The position numbers and the translations under genes were made by a program. A stretch of DNA of 64,000 nt from NCBI RefSeq assembly GCF_004307995.1, contig NZ_SIRE01000031.1:1-64000 (forward strand). The letters run 5' to 3'. Source of the stretch: Paenibacillus thalictri. GTDB lineage: Bacteria; Bacillota; Bacilli; Paenibacillales; NBRC-103111. Below, in pieces: positions 49,057 to 57,796 of this stretch; the first letter of the stretch is position 1; each line of letters starts with the position of its first letter. Below the pieces are notes generated by a model, which ran no database searches, was not told the DNA's origin, and saw only the letters and a program-made list of their open reading frames with translations.

Positions 49057-50151
49057 TCAATAAAGCGTTTCCTGATAAAAGAAATTCGGCGTTTCGATTT
49101 TATTGTCGTATGAATGGTGAAAGATATGTGTGGCCGCAGGCGAAAGCGGCGGGATGAGCCAAGTCCAATCCCCCGTAATGCCGCGGCCTTTTTTGCCTTC
49201 CGCTTGCTCGAAGAGCTGGAATTGCCGTGCGGCCGTATGATGGTCGACAATCGTTACCCCTTGCCGGTTAAAGGAATACAGCACGGCGGCGTTGAGCTCC
49301 ACCAGTGTTTTGTCCTTCCACAAGGTCGCTTCCCTGCTCGTATCCAAATTAAGCAAAGCCGCCACCCGGGGCAGCATGTTGTAACGCTCTATGTCGGCCA
49401 AGTTCCTCGCCCCGATTTCAGTGCCCATATACCAGCCGTTAAAAGGAGCGGCCAAATAAGAAATGCCCCCGATTTCCAAACGCATATCCGAAACAAGCGG
49501 TACGGCATACCATTTCAGCTGCAGATCCGCAAAACCCGCGTGCTCGGGATGCAAGATAGGCACCTCCAGCACCAACGGCCGGGGAATTTCAAACCAGCGG
49601 GGCTGCCTGTCTCCCATCTGCACAACCAGTGGAAGCACGTCAAAAGGCGTACCCTCCCCGCTCCAGCCGATCGACTTGCAGAAACGGGTTAATGCCGTCG
49701 AGACCGGGTCGCCGATGATCCCGTGCTCCGTTTCATGACCCGCATAACGAATCAGTTGGTGGTTCCAAATACGCAAACGCTGCTCCGCACGATGCGACGG
49801 CCCGAAAACGGTAATTGCTGGCCGGATCTTGCCTCCGTTCGTGGCAAACTCGATATGCCTGCACAACATCTCGGCTGCTTTCTCCTCCGTGTCCGCATCA
49901 CGCGCGTCGAATACGTGCAGCGATTCCCAGAACAACCGCCCGATGCACCGGTTGCTGTTGCGCCATGCCATTTTGGCGCCGTGCCGCAATTCCTCCGACG
50001 TGTGCTCGTAAAAGCCGGTCAGCTCTATCGAGCGCTGTATTTCCGACAGCCGGCGTTCAGCTTCATGCTGCGATTTGCCAAGCTCCTGATAAGCTCGAAC
50101 TATAAAATGAGCAGCTTGCTCATACAATGCAATCTGATTGATCGTTGGCAT
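49057..50151 (-). CDS. nos: Bacterial nitric oxide synthase, oxygenase only
   Basis: A 364-residue nitric oxide synthase oxygenase, the typical bacterial length. The heme thiolate is Cys69 in M-A-W-R-N-S-N-R-C-I-G-R. The arginine site has G-W-Y-M-G-T-E-I-G-A-R-N, and the pterin/heme region has Y-S-F-N-R-Q-G-V-T-I-V-D-H-H and G-D-W-T-W-L-I-P-P-L-S-P. There is no reductase domain, as in Bacillus, so electrons come from general flavoproteins. The product NO protects against oxidative stress and some antibiotics in Bacillus. ATG follows AAGGATGGG. A promoter with TATAAT lies 50 bases upstream; the gene is monocistronic. Confidence 0.96.
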   Translation of the reverse strand: MPTINQIALYEQAAHFIVRAYQELGKSQHEAERRLSEIQRSIELTGFYEHTSEELRHGAKMAWRNSNRCIGRLFWESLHVFDARDADTEEKAAEMLCRHIEFATNGGKIRPAITVFGPSHRAEQRLRIWNHQLIRYAGHETEHGIIGDPVSTALTRFCKSIGWSGEGTPFDVLPLVVQMGDRQPRWFEIPRPLVLEVPILHPEHAGFADLQLKWYAVPLVSDMRLEIGGISYLAAPFNGWYMGTEIGARNLADIERYNMLPRVAALLNLDTSREATLWKDKTLVELNAAVLYSFNRQGVTIVDHHTAARQFQLFEQAEGKKGRGITGDWTWLIPPLSPAATHIFHHSYDNKIETPNFFYQETLY

Positions 50152-50200
50152 GTTGTTTTCCCATCCTTACAAGCAGTTCGGTATACACCGCAGTTCTAAT

Positions 50201-50231
50201 ATTATATGAAAAACTTCCATACCAAGTCCAA
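50201..50231 (-). promoter_or_regulatory. Probable SigA promoter of nos
   Basis: On the minus strand TTGGAC (50231-50226) and TATAAT (50206-50201) with a 19-base spacer, ending 49 bases before the nos ATG. The spacer is slightly long. Confidence 0.5.
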
Positions 50232-50353
50232 TTAGGGAGAGCCGCTGCATTCATAAGGAGCAGCTGCGAGATATCAGCTTTTGCAAACGGCTTCGGTTTA
50301 AATGCGCCAACCGGATGATCCTGAACCGTCACTGGCATTCCATACCTTTTCAC

Positions 50354-50402
50354 AAAAAAGAAGCCCGCGCATCCCTTAGTAAAAAAGGGTGCTCCAGGCT
50401 TC
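50354..50402 (-). terminator. Terminator of the aldehyde dehydrogenase operon
   Basis: On the minus strand GAAGCC..GCACCCTT pairs with AAGGGATGC..GGCTTC and is followed by six T's. It lies 38 bases after the DUF779 gene. Confidence 0.9.
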
Positions 50403-50439
50403 CTCTTAATCCACGCATGAAACTTTTGACAATATCCGG

Positions 50440-50808
50440 CTACGTTAAACCCAGCTCCGCAAGCTCATCATCCGTAAACACTTTCGACCGGGTCAAAAAC
50501 CTCTTCCCCTCCGGACCCTCCAGCGAAAACATGCCGCCCCGGCCCGGTACAACGTCGATAATCAACTGGGTGAACTTCCAATAATCGTATTGCACTTGGC
50601 TCATATAAAAAGGAGCGCCTCCGATCTCCCCGAGCTGCACATCCTGGTCTCCGACCATAAATTCGCCGAGCGGGTAACACATCGGGGAGCTGCCGTCGCA
50701 GCAGCCTCCCGATTGATGAAACATAACCGGACCGTGTTTGCTTCGCAGGAAGATGATTAAGTCCAGAGCGGCATCGGTAGCGAGCACTCTTTGCACTTGG
50801 GTAGACAT
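50440..50808 (-). CDS. DUF779-family protein
   Basis: A 122-residue DUF779 protein. The conserved core is K-H-G-P-V-M-F-H-Q-S-G-G-C-C-D-G-S-S-P-M-C with Y-P-L-G-E-F next (residues 24-50); its Cys and His could bind a metal. Biochemical function is unknown. DUF779 genes are regularly found directly beside aldehyde dehydrogenases, as here, 15 bases after that gene, so a role in aldehyde detoxification or in supporting the enzyme is inferred. The start has a weak site; length matches the family. Confidence 0.9.
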   Translation of the reverse strand: MSTQVQRVLATDAALDLIIFLRSKHGPVMFHQSGGCCDGSSPMCYPLGEFMVGDQDVQLGEIGGAPFYMSQVQYDYWKFTQLIIDVVPGRGGMFSLEGPEGKRFLTRSKVFTDDELAELGLT

Positions 50809-50823
50809 CCCGTGTCGAGCCCC

Positions 50824-52344
50824 TTAGAAAAATCCCAGAGCATCGGGACTGTAGCTGACTAGCAGGTTTTTGGTCTGCTGGTAATGCGACAACATCATCC
50901 GGTGGTTCTCCCGGCCGATCCCGGAAGTCTTGTAGCCCCCGAACGCCGCATGTGCCGGATACGCATGGTAGCAGTTGGTCCACACCCGGCCGGCCTGAAT
51001 ACCGCGACCCATCCGGTAAGCGGTGTTCATATCGCGGCTCCACACCCCCGCCCCCAGGCCGTACAACGTATCGTTGGCGATCGCAAGCGCATCTTCCGCA
51101 TCTTTGAACGTCGTGACCGAAACAACCGGACCGAATATCTCTTCCTGGAAAATACGCATTTTATTATGCCCTTTAAGCACCGTCGGCTGGATATAGTAAC
51201 CATCCGCCAAATCGTCGCCAAGCTGCGCTCGCCCTCCGCCGATCAGGCATTCCGCCCCTTCCTGCTGTCCGATGTTCATGTAGCTGAGAATTTTCTCCAC
51301 TTGTTCAGTGGACGCTTGAGCGCCAATCATCGTGTCCGTATCAAGCGGGTTGCCCTGCTTAATGGAAGCTACACGCTTCAGCGCTCTCTCCATAAACGCA
51401 TCGTAGATCGATTCTTGAATGATCGCACGGGACGGACATGTGCAGACTTCCCCTTGGTTTAAGGCAAACATCGCAAAACCTTCAATCGCCTTATTAAAGA
51501 AAGCGTCGTCCTTGGCCATAATGTCCTCGAAGAACAGGTTCGGCGATTTGCCGCCGAGCTCCAGCGTCACCGGAATGATGTTCTGTGAAGCATACTGCAT
51601 AATCAAACGGCCGGTTGTCGTTTCACCGGTAAAGGCAATTTTGGCGATACGGTTGCTGGAAGCAAGCGGTTTGCCGGCTTCCAATCCGAAGCCGTTGACG
51701 ATATTCACCACACCCGCAGGCAGCAGGTCCTGAATCAGCTCCATTAGCAGAAGGATCGACGCAGGCGTTTGTTCAGCGGGCTTCAGGACTACGCAGTTGC
51801 CTGCCGCCAGCGCCGGTGCCAGCTTCCATGTCGCCATCAGCAGCGGAAAGTTCCATGGGATAATCTGCCCGACGACGCCAAGCGGCTCATGAAAATGATA
51901 CGCCACCGTATCGTTGTCGAGTTGGCTTAACGTGCCTTCCTGCGCCCGGATACATCCCGCGAAATAGCGGAAATGATCGATCGCAAGCGGCAGATCCGCA
52001 GCCAGCGTTTCACGCACCGGCTTGCCGTTATCCCAAGTTTCGGCGACGGCCAGCATCTCCAGATTCGCTTCCATCCGATCGGCGATTTTATTTAAAATAA
52101 GCGCCCGCTCCGCAACGGAAGTACGTCCCCATGCGTCCTTCGCTTCATGAGCCGCATCAAGCGCGAGTTCGATATCTTCGGCGGTAGAACGCGGTACTTC
52201 GCAAAAAGACCGGTTATTGACCGGCGACACATTTTCAAAATATTGACCTTGAACAGGCGGAACCCACTGGCCCCCGATAAAATTCTCATAACGCTTCTTA
52301 AAAGCAATCTTTGCATCTGGGCTTCCCGGTTGAGCATAAATCAT
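50824..52344 (-). CDS. Aldehyde dehydrogenase
   Basis: A 506-residue NAD-dependent aldehyde dehydrogenase of the AldA/acetaldehyde group. It has E-N-F-I-G-G-Q-W-V-P-P near the start, the cofactor-site I-I-P-W-N-F-P-L-L-M, A-F-T-G-E-T-T-T-G, catalytic Glu in L-E-L-G-G-K-S-P-N and catalytic Cys in N-Q-G-E-V-C-T-C-P-S-R. AAAGGAGG 9 bases upstream fixes ATG 52344; the open frame to the left (54 codons) is not supported. With DUF779 it forms a two-gene operon. It probably oxidises acetaldehyde or a similar short aldehyde; glycolaldehyde from the 12-19 kb pathway is another possible substrate (inference). Confidence 0.95.
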   Translation of the reverse strand: MIYAQPGSPDAKIAFKKRYENFIGGQWVPPVQGQYFENVSPVNNRSFCEVPRSTAEDIELALDAAHEAKDAWGRTSVAERALILNKIADRMEANLEMLAVAETWDNGKPVRETLAADLPLAIDHFRYFAGCIRAQEGTLSQLDNDTVAYHFHEPLGVVGQIIPWNFPLLMATWKLAPALAAGNCVVLKPAEQTPASILLLMELIQDLLPAGVVNIVNGFGLEAGKPLASSNRIAKIAFTGETTTGRLIMQYASQNIIPVTLELGGKSPNLFFEDIMAKDDAFFNKAIEGFAMFALNQGEVCTCPSRAIIQESIYDAFMERALKRVASIKQGNPLDTDTMIGAQASTEQVEKILSYMNIGQQEGAECLIGGGRAQLGDDLADGYYIQPTVLKGHNKMRIFQEEIFGPVVSVTTFKDAEDALAIANDTLYGLGAGVWSRDMNTAYRMGRGIQAGRVWTNCYHAYPAHAAFGGYKTSGIGRENHRMMLSHYQQTKNLLVSYSPDALGFF

Positions 52345-53029
52345 GAGTGGACAACCTCCTTTGGATTTGGGCAATACAAGGAATAGGAACGTAGAAGAGT
52401 AAGCCGACCGCTGATACGGAAGCGCTATCATTTCGTGAAATAAGTCGCACGTCAAGACATCATAAGCCGGCAAATTACCGGTATCAACCTGGTTAGATCC
52501 GTCCAATATTCGCCAAAATGCACCGCCTCTTTCAGCAAGTGATGAAATTTTTTCGCTGATGGGACATCGTGTGCTAGCTGGGCCAATCGGAGCATCAGTC
52601 CGATTGAACGATCTCTAGCGTGCTCGACAAATCATACAAGCAGAATAGAGCCATGCCAAATAAAATGCAGGAAAGGAAAGAATACTGGCGGTGAGCTGAG
52701 TTTGCAAAGCTGCGGGACGTCCCCGCCTGATGCAAAAGAGGAGTTGGCAAGCTATAGTGCGTCCGATCTGCCCAATCCTTTGCTTGGCGAGAGCAGGTCA
52801 GGTTAAAATCGATTCGCACCGTCCAAGGAGGTTATTCTAAATTTTACCTTTATAAAGCAAATTTGCCAAGCTGGTTTTGCAACATTTACCAAAATCTTCA
52901 ATTTTCTTACTTGTCCGAATTGATCTTGCTGCGCATCATCACATTTTATCACATGAAAAATAAACTTATTCGGTTTCAAGCGGATGTTTAATGTTATGAT
53001 GGGAACTGAAAAGGAAGGTGGTGCAGGGA
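52345..53029. other. Non-coding gap of about 690 bases between divergent genes
   Basis: No convincing gene on either strand; all frames are short and composition is mixed. Seen here: a near-cre site CGGAAGCGCTATCA (52417-52430), a perfect inverted repeat CAATCGGA / TCCGATTG at 52584-52591 and 52599-52606 (7-base loop), and a TATGAT -10 (52995-53000) for the MFS gene. The length is unusual for this tightly packed window; a decayed gene or a long leader is possible. Confidence 0.5.
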
Positions 53030-54259
53030 ATGTCGTCTGAGTCATTTTCTTGGAAGCGCAATATGTTCATGTTATGGAGCGGGGCTTTTTTGGTCAGTAT
53101 GGCTTATTCGGTGTCGATCCCGTTCATGCCGATTTTTTTGCAAAAAGACTTGGGTGTTCATCAGCATTTGGAGGCTTGGACCGGGTTTGTTTTTGCGATT
53201 ACGTTTCTCGCCAGCGCGTTAATCGCTCCGTTCTGGGGTTCGATTGCCGACAAGTATGGACGAAAACCGATGATTTTGCGAGCCGGCGTCTGCTTGTCGC
53301 TCGCTTACTTTTTGTATTATTTTGTGCAAAATCCTTATGAATTGATTGCCGTTCGCATCTTGGAAGGCCTGCTCGCCGGGTACATCCCTTCGGCAATCGC
53401 GCTTGTCGCCACCAATACTCCGGAAAAACATGTCGGGTACGCGCTTGGCATCATGTCGACGTCAGGAGCCGCGGCGTCAATCATCGGACCGCTGCTAGGC
53501 GGTGTAGTCAGCCATCTGATCGGGCCGCGCGATACGTTTCTTTTTGCCGGTGTGATGGTGTTTGTGGCGTTTCTGATTGCCCTCTTTGCGGTCAAAGAGC
53601 CTTACTTCAACAAATCTGCGGCCAAACGTTCTTCCGTAACACAGGACTTGAAGGAAGCGGCCGCCAACCGCAGCCTGATGATTGCGCTGGTTGTCGTTTT
53701 TGTAACGACCTCGTCGGTGATGATCATCGAACCGCTGCTGACGATTTATGTGCTGAATCTCGGCTCCAGCGAATCTTCCGCTTCGTTGTATGCGGGCATT
53801 ATATTCTCCGCGGTTGGTGTCGCCACGCTTATTGCCGCCCCGCGTTGGGGCAAATGGGGCTCCCAGCTCGGATTTGAGAAGGTGCTGTTTATCGGGCTGC
53901 TGGGCGGAGGCATCGGCAACCTGCTGCAGATGGTGTTTCAGGATATCGTCAGCTTCGGATCGCTGCGGTTTGTGTACGGGTTGTTTTTTGCCGGCGTATT
54001 TCCGGCCCTTAACGCTTTTATTGCGCAGCAGACGGACCCGGCGTTTCGCAGCCGCGCCTTCGGCTTGAACCAATCGGCCAACCAGTTGGGCCTGATGGCC
54101 GGGCCGCTAATCGGGGGGCTCTTGGCCACTCAATTACCGATACCGGTTATTTTTGCAATCAACGGTTCGCTGCTCTTGGCGGTTGCGCTGCTGCTCAAAG
54201 TACCGAAGTTCTCCATCAGCACCAGCCGCCGCCCTGTGTATAAGGAAACATCGAGATAA
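53030..54259 (+). CDS. MFS transporter (drug-efflux type)
   Basis: A 409-residue major facilitator with twelve membrane segments. The loop between segments 2 and 3 has G-S-I-A-D-K-Y-G-R-K-P-M (motif A), and segment 5 has G-I-M-S-T-S-G-A-A-A-S-I-I-G-P-L-L-G-G (antiporter motif C), so it is a drug/H+ antiporter of the Bmr/NorA type. ATG 53030 was chosen for AAGGAAGGTGG at proper distance; the in-frame GTG at 53018 is inside that site. Substrate unknown. No regulator gene is adjacent. It ends at a very long hairpin shared with the convergent aldolase gene. Confidence 0.92.
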   Translation: MSSESFSWKRNMFMLWSGAFLVSMAYSVSIPFMPIFLQKDLGVHQHLEAWTGFVFAITFLASALIAPFWGSIADKYGRKPMILRAGVCLSLAYFLYYFVQNPYELIAVRILEGLLAGYIPSAIALVATNTPEKHVGYALGIMSTSGAAASIIGPLLGGVVSHLIGPRDTFLFAGVMVFVAFLIALFAVKEPYFNKSAAKRSSVTQDLKEAAANRSLMIALVVVFVTTSSVMIIEPLLTIYVLNLGSSESSASLYAGIIFSAVGVATLIAAPRWGKWGSQLGFEKVLFIGLLGGGIGNLLQMVFQDIVSFGSLRFVYGLFFAGVFPALNAFIAQQTDPAFRSRAFGLNQSANQLGLMAGPLIGGLLATQLPIPVIFAINGSLLLAVALLLKVPKFSISTSRRPVYKETSR

Positions 54260-54262
54260 AGC

Positions 54263-54366
54263 AAAGCCCCCAGGCTCCTGTCTGAACGAAAGACCGCAGG
54301 ATGGACACTTAGGACAAAGTGCTCATCTGCAGCTCACAGTTCAGATTAGGGAACCGGGGGCTTTTT
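54263..54366. terminator. Long (about 100-base) hairpin, terminator between convergent genes
   Basis: AAAGCCCCC (54263-54271) pairs with GGGGGCTTT, followed by T's. TCTGAAC pairs with GTTCAGA further in, and GCAG-ATG and CACTT pair with CATCTGC and AAGTG near the centre. Almost the whole gap folds into one imperfect hairpin, much longer than a normal terminator. Confidence 0.75.
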
Positions 54367-54393
54367 AACATAGTTCAGAAGCTGCCAATCAGG

Positions 54394-55158
54394 TCAGCCC
54401 CGCTTCAGCTTGGCGAGGCCTTCCTTGGCGCCGCTCATCAGCATGCCAACTTCGCTATTCCAGCTTAATATCGACATGCCTATCCGCTCGCAATGCTGCA
54501 GCAAGTCAATCTGCGACGAAATAATGCCGGAGCCAATGCCGGCTGTGCGGGCCGCTGCCGCGATTCTACCAATCGCTTCCATTAAAGCGGGATGATTGCG
54601 CGTTCCGGAAATACCAAGATCCTGAGCAAGATCGTTTGGTCCGACGATCAATCCGTCCAGTCCTTGAACGCCGGCGATCTCCTCCAATTGCCGCAGCCCT
54701 TGCTGTGACTCGATCTGCGCCAATATGACGGTATGTTGATTGGCCGCTTTCATATATTCACGCAAATTCTCAACATGATAACGGGTATGAGCACGTGTCG
54801 TCGATACGCCCCTGCGGCCCTCGGGAGCGTATTTGCCGTATTGAATTGCGCTGCGAAGCTGTTCGGCATGCTCGACCATCGGAATGAGCAGCCCATTCAC
54901 CCCCATGTCCAAATACTTCACGATGCATTCTCTGGATACTTCAGGGATTCGCACGATGATCGGGATATCGGCCCCTCTGGCCGCTGTAGTTAAACCCGCC
55001 ACCATAGAGTAATCAAAATAACCGTGCTCGCAATCAACGATAAAAAAATCAAACCCGCACGTTTTCAGCATGACTGCGAGATTCGGCGTGTGGAACTCGG
55101 ACACCATCGTCCCGAATACAGGCCCATTTCCGTTCAGCTTTTCGTTTAATCCGTTCAT
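54394..55158 (-). CDS. HpcH/HpaI-family aldolase
   Basis: A 254-residue class II pyruvate aldolase of the HpcH/HpaI/GarL family. Features are F-F-I-V-D-C-E-H-G-Y-F-D (catalytic His near residue 45), the metal-ligand Glu in I-L-A-Q-I-E-S-Q-Q-G-L, and Asp in L-I-V-G-P-N-D-L-A-Q-D-L-G. Such enzymes split 2-keto-3-deoxy sugar acids into pyruvate or tartronate semialdehyde plus an aldehyde. AGGAGG lies 5 bases before the ATG. It follows the FGGY kinase gene by 132 bases and probably completes the same catabolic route. Exact substrate unknown. Confidence 0.9.
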   Translation of the reverse strand: MNGLNEKLNGNGPVFGTMVSEFHTPNLAVMLKTCGFDFFIVDCEHGYFDYSMVAGLTTAARGADIPIIVRIPEVSRECIVKYLDMGVNGLLIPMVEHAEQLRSAIQYGKYAPEGRRGVSTTRAHTRYHVENLREYMKAANQHTVILAQIESQQGLRQLEEIAGVQGLDGLIVGPNDLAQDLGISGTRNHPALMEAIGRIAAAARTAGIGSGIISSQIDLLQHCERIGMSILSWNSEVGMLMSGAKEGLAKLKRG

Positions 55159-55290
55159 GCCATCCTCCTGTGTAATTTAAAAACACCGCTTCGCGTCCTC
55201 GACCGATCCGAAGTCTTCTCCCATCCCTAGTCGTACCCGATCCGGGGGGCTGCAGTGCTTATTACCGCAGCGCGTATCGTTCCTGCAGCG

Positions 55291-56739
55291 TCAATCAAGA
55301 CTCTCCGGCATAAGCCGCCTTGTTTCATCATAAGAACGGCAGCGGCCCGAACACAATAAAGCGACGCGGTACATACCGGCGAACACCTCGTCCTGCACCG
55401 GAGACCATATGCCGGGGATGCCGCTTCTTTGGCTGATCAGTTCCGCAAGCAGCTTATTGCGGCTGAGTACGCCTCCCGAGAACATCAATCGACGCGTTGT
55501 TTCCGGACGTGCACCATGTAATTGTTCGAGCAGCGAAACATAAATGTCCGCCATATTGTCCAATGCGCCGCGCACAATCGGACCGATACGCAGATTTGTC
55601 GCATCAACTCCTAATAAGGCCCCCTCCCGGACACCCCTTTGGTTCGAAAAAAAACCGACCGACACCTCTAGCCGCCCCCGGTCGTCGGCTCGATCAGCCG
55701 CTTGCAGCAGTCCGCTCCAAAGCTGCGCTTCCTCAATCTGACAGCCGAAGATCGTCTCGCCAATGTCCTTCACAAAATCGGCCAAAACGTCGAGATTGCG
55801 GCCTCCGGGCAGACGGGTCAGCGTGTTCAGCCACAGGCCGCCAACAAACGGCCGGATTTCGTACGCGCCGGGCCGGTACTCCTCTTCGAGCCGCGACATG
55901 ATGCCGGCCGTTCCGATCGTTAACACGGTATCCTGCTGCGGAACGGCCAAGCTGCCGAGCACCGAAGCTTGATGATCTCCGATATCGGGATATATCGGAA
56001 TGTGAACCGACCCGGCAGCGGCACTCCCCCTGTACCATCCGGCAGGTTCCGTCTCACAACGGATTTGCGGGAACGACATCGTCCCGCAGCCCGCTGCTTC
56101 GATCAGCCTCCGATTCCAAGCGCCGCTGCGAATGTCGGCAAACCCCGTAGCCGCTGCGTTGGTCAGGTGGCAAGCATGCTCGCCGGTAAGCCGCAAGATA
56201 ATGTAAGAACCCAGCGTGCAAAAGCGGATTCCCGCCTCTCTGCGGACATCGACATGATGGCGCAGCAAATGGAATACGTTGCACATCGCCAGCCCCGGTT
56301 TGAGGCCAATGCCCGTAGCGGCCAAATCCTCTTCCGAGACCAGCGCGCGCAGCAGATCCAGATAGGTCCGCGCCAAACTGTCTTCCACCGGCTCCATGCA
56401 TCTTTCGTCCTGCCATGAAATATACGGCGTAACGGCGTGTCCATCGCGTCCCGCCAGCACAAAACCGTGCATCTGCGTCGACAGCAGCACGCCTTGCGCC
56501 TCCGGCCGCAACGTGAGATGATCGTCGATCATCTCGCGTACGATGCCGACAATCCGTTCGGCGTCCGTCTCGTGCCGTCGCGCCACAATCCCGGCCCCGC
56601 TCCCAGACAGCGGGGCCGGGGTGGATAACGGAGCCGGCGTCTTTTCTCTGCGCACGGCAAGGAGGGCACGGCGATCCACATCAAGGATCGCCGATTTGAT
56701 GTAGCTGCTGCCGATATCCACAGCGATGTAGCTAGCCAT
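55291..56739 (-). CDS. FGGY-family carbohydrate kinase
   Basis: A 482-residue FGGY kinase. The N-terminal phosphate loop is Y-I-A-V-D-I-G-S-S-Y-I-K-S-A-I-L-D (residues 4-20), then S-W-Q-D-E-R, the second phosphate loop V-L-T-I-G-T-A-G-I-M, and adenosine motif L-M-F-S-G-G-V-L-S-R-N-K. ATG 56739 overlaps the stop of the upstream sialidase-fold gene by 8 bases, which indicates coupled translation; the longer frame upstream lies inside that gene. It phosphorylates a sugar or sugar acid in the cytoplasm. The substrate cannot be chosen among gluconate, xylulose or others from sequence. Confidence 0.9.
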   Translation of the reverse strand: MASYIAVDIGSSYIKSAILDVDRRALLAVRREKTPAPLSTPAPLSGSGAGIVARRHETDAERIVGIVREMIDDHLTLRPEAQGVLLSTQMHGFVLAGRDGHAVTPYISWQDERCMEPVEDSLARTYLDLLRALVSEEDLAATGIGLKPGLAMCNVFHLLRHHVDVRREAGIRFCTLGSYIILRLTGEHACHLTNAAATGFADIRSGAWNRRLIEAAGCGTMSFPQIRCETEPAGWYRGSAAAGSVHIPIYPDIGDHQASVLGSLAVPQQDTVLTIGTAGIMSRLEEEYRPGAYEIRPFVGGLWLNTLTRLPGGRNLDVLADFVKDIGETIFGCQIEEAQLWSGLLQAADRADDRGRLEVSVGFFSNQRGVREGALLGVDATNLRIGPIVRGALDNMADIYVSLLEQLHGARPETTRRLMFSGGVLSRNKLLAELISQRSGIPGIWSPVQDEVFAGMYRVALLCSGRCRSYDETRRLMPESLD

Positions 56740-57769
56740 CGATCCGGGCGCCGACATAGATCGTATCGTGTTTGTTGTAGTCGAAGGTGAAATGAATAAC
56801 TCCTTTGTCTTCGTCAACAAAGCCGTCGGGATATGAAAGTCCTCCGGGGAAGGTGACAAGATCCCTTTGGACGGACCATGTCTTCATATCGTCGTCCGAA
56901 ATCCACAGCGACAGCGGATTCCTTGAAGCCAGTCCGTGCTCCGCCCGCCATGGCGCAGGATTGTGCAGCAGCGCGATGCGGTCGTCCTTTAAGCGGAACA
57001 ACCGCAGCTTGGTGCCGGCGTTTACAATGCCGCTCGGATACGCCTCGCTCCAGGTGCGGCCGCCGTCCGCCGAATCGGAACGATACAGCATGCTGGTCCG
57101 ATCGGCGCGAATGAGCATCACCATCCGGCCGTCGCTTAGCTCGACCACATTGTTTTCCGCCCAATTCCAGTTTGGCAGATCAATCGAGATGCCCCCATGG
57201 GCATCCCACGTTTTACCGTTATCGCGGCTAATTAGCACGCCATTGTCCGAGCGGTAACTCGAGGTGCGCATGATGGGCAAATCCTCGGCTCTCAAACGGG
57301 CCAGCTCCTCTTCCGCCACATGATAATGCTGATAAGGCAGCACCAGCTCCCCGTTGCGTTTGTGATACAACGTGCGGATGAAGGTCCGCTCGAACAGATG
57401 CGGCACAGGCAGCGGCACCAGCTCGCTCCATGTGTACCCGCTGTCGCGGCTTACGCACATCCACTGCTCCCAGTCGAGAAATTTGCCGTTATGCACGGTC
57501 ACAAACAACGTCACTTCATCGCCAAGCACCATCGCTTCGGTCTGATAGGTCGCTTTGCCGGGAATGTCGAACAACCTGACAAGCGGTCCCCAAGTTTCCC
57601 CGCGATCCGTGGAGCGGCTCAAATACACATCGTTATCGATATGGGGTTCGGTAAAACCTCCGGTTTGGATGAACGTTACCCATTCTCCGTTTGGCATCTC
57701 CCGCAAAATCGCTTCGCAGCAGACGAGATTCGGGGCCTTGCCCCAGTAAATCAGGCGCATTGTATCCAT
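56732..57769 (-). CDS. Cytoplasmic sialidase-fold (BNR/Asp-box) protein
   Basis: A 345-residue six-bladed propeller protein. Four Asp boxes are seen (S-T-D-R-G-E-T-W, S-R-D-S-G-Y-T-W, S-R-D-N-G-K-T-W, S-A-D-G-G-R-T-W). There is no signal peptide, so it acts inside the cell. True sialidases need an arginine triad, which cannot be confirmed here; related proteins include sugar-acid lyases, hydrolases and epimerase-like enzymes. AAGGAGA precedes ATG 57769. It sits between the solute-binding protein and a sugar kinase, so it likely acts on an imported glycoside before phosphorylation. Confidence 0.82.
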   Translation of the reverse strand: MDTMRLIYWGKAPNLVCCEAILREMPNGEWVTFIQTGGFTEPHIDNDVYLSRSTDRGETWGPLVRLFDIPGKATYQTEAMVLGDEVTLFVTVHNGKFLDWEQWMCVSRDSGYTWSELVPLPVPHLFERTFIRTLYHKRNGELVLPYQHYHVAEEELARLRAEDLPIMRTSSYRSDNGVLISRDNGKTWDAHGGISIDLPNWNWAENNVVELSDGRMVMLIRADRTSMLYRSDSADGGRTWSEAYPSGIVNAGTKLRLFRLKDDRIALLHNPAPWRAEHGLASRNPLSLWISDDDMKTWSVQRDLVTFPGGLSYPDGFVDEDKGVIHFTFDYNKHDTIYVGARIDG

Positions 57770-57796
57770 CGTTTTGATTCTCCTTGTCGCTATTGT

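Noticed and set aside
50120..50358. About 77-codon minus-strand frame upstream of and overlapping nos
   Set aside because: It contains the nos promoter (TATAAT at 50201-50206), begins at a terminator and has no well-spaced ribosome binding site.
52595..53045. Two minus-strand frames of 74 and 80 codons in the long gap
   Set aside because: No ribosome binding sites or motifs; one overlaps the MFS promoter and start.
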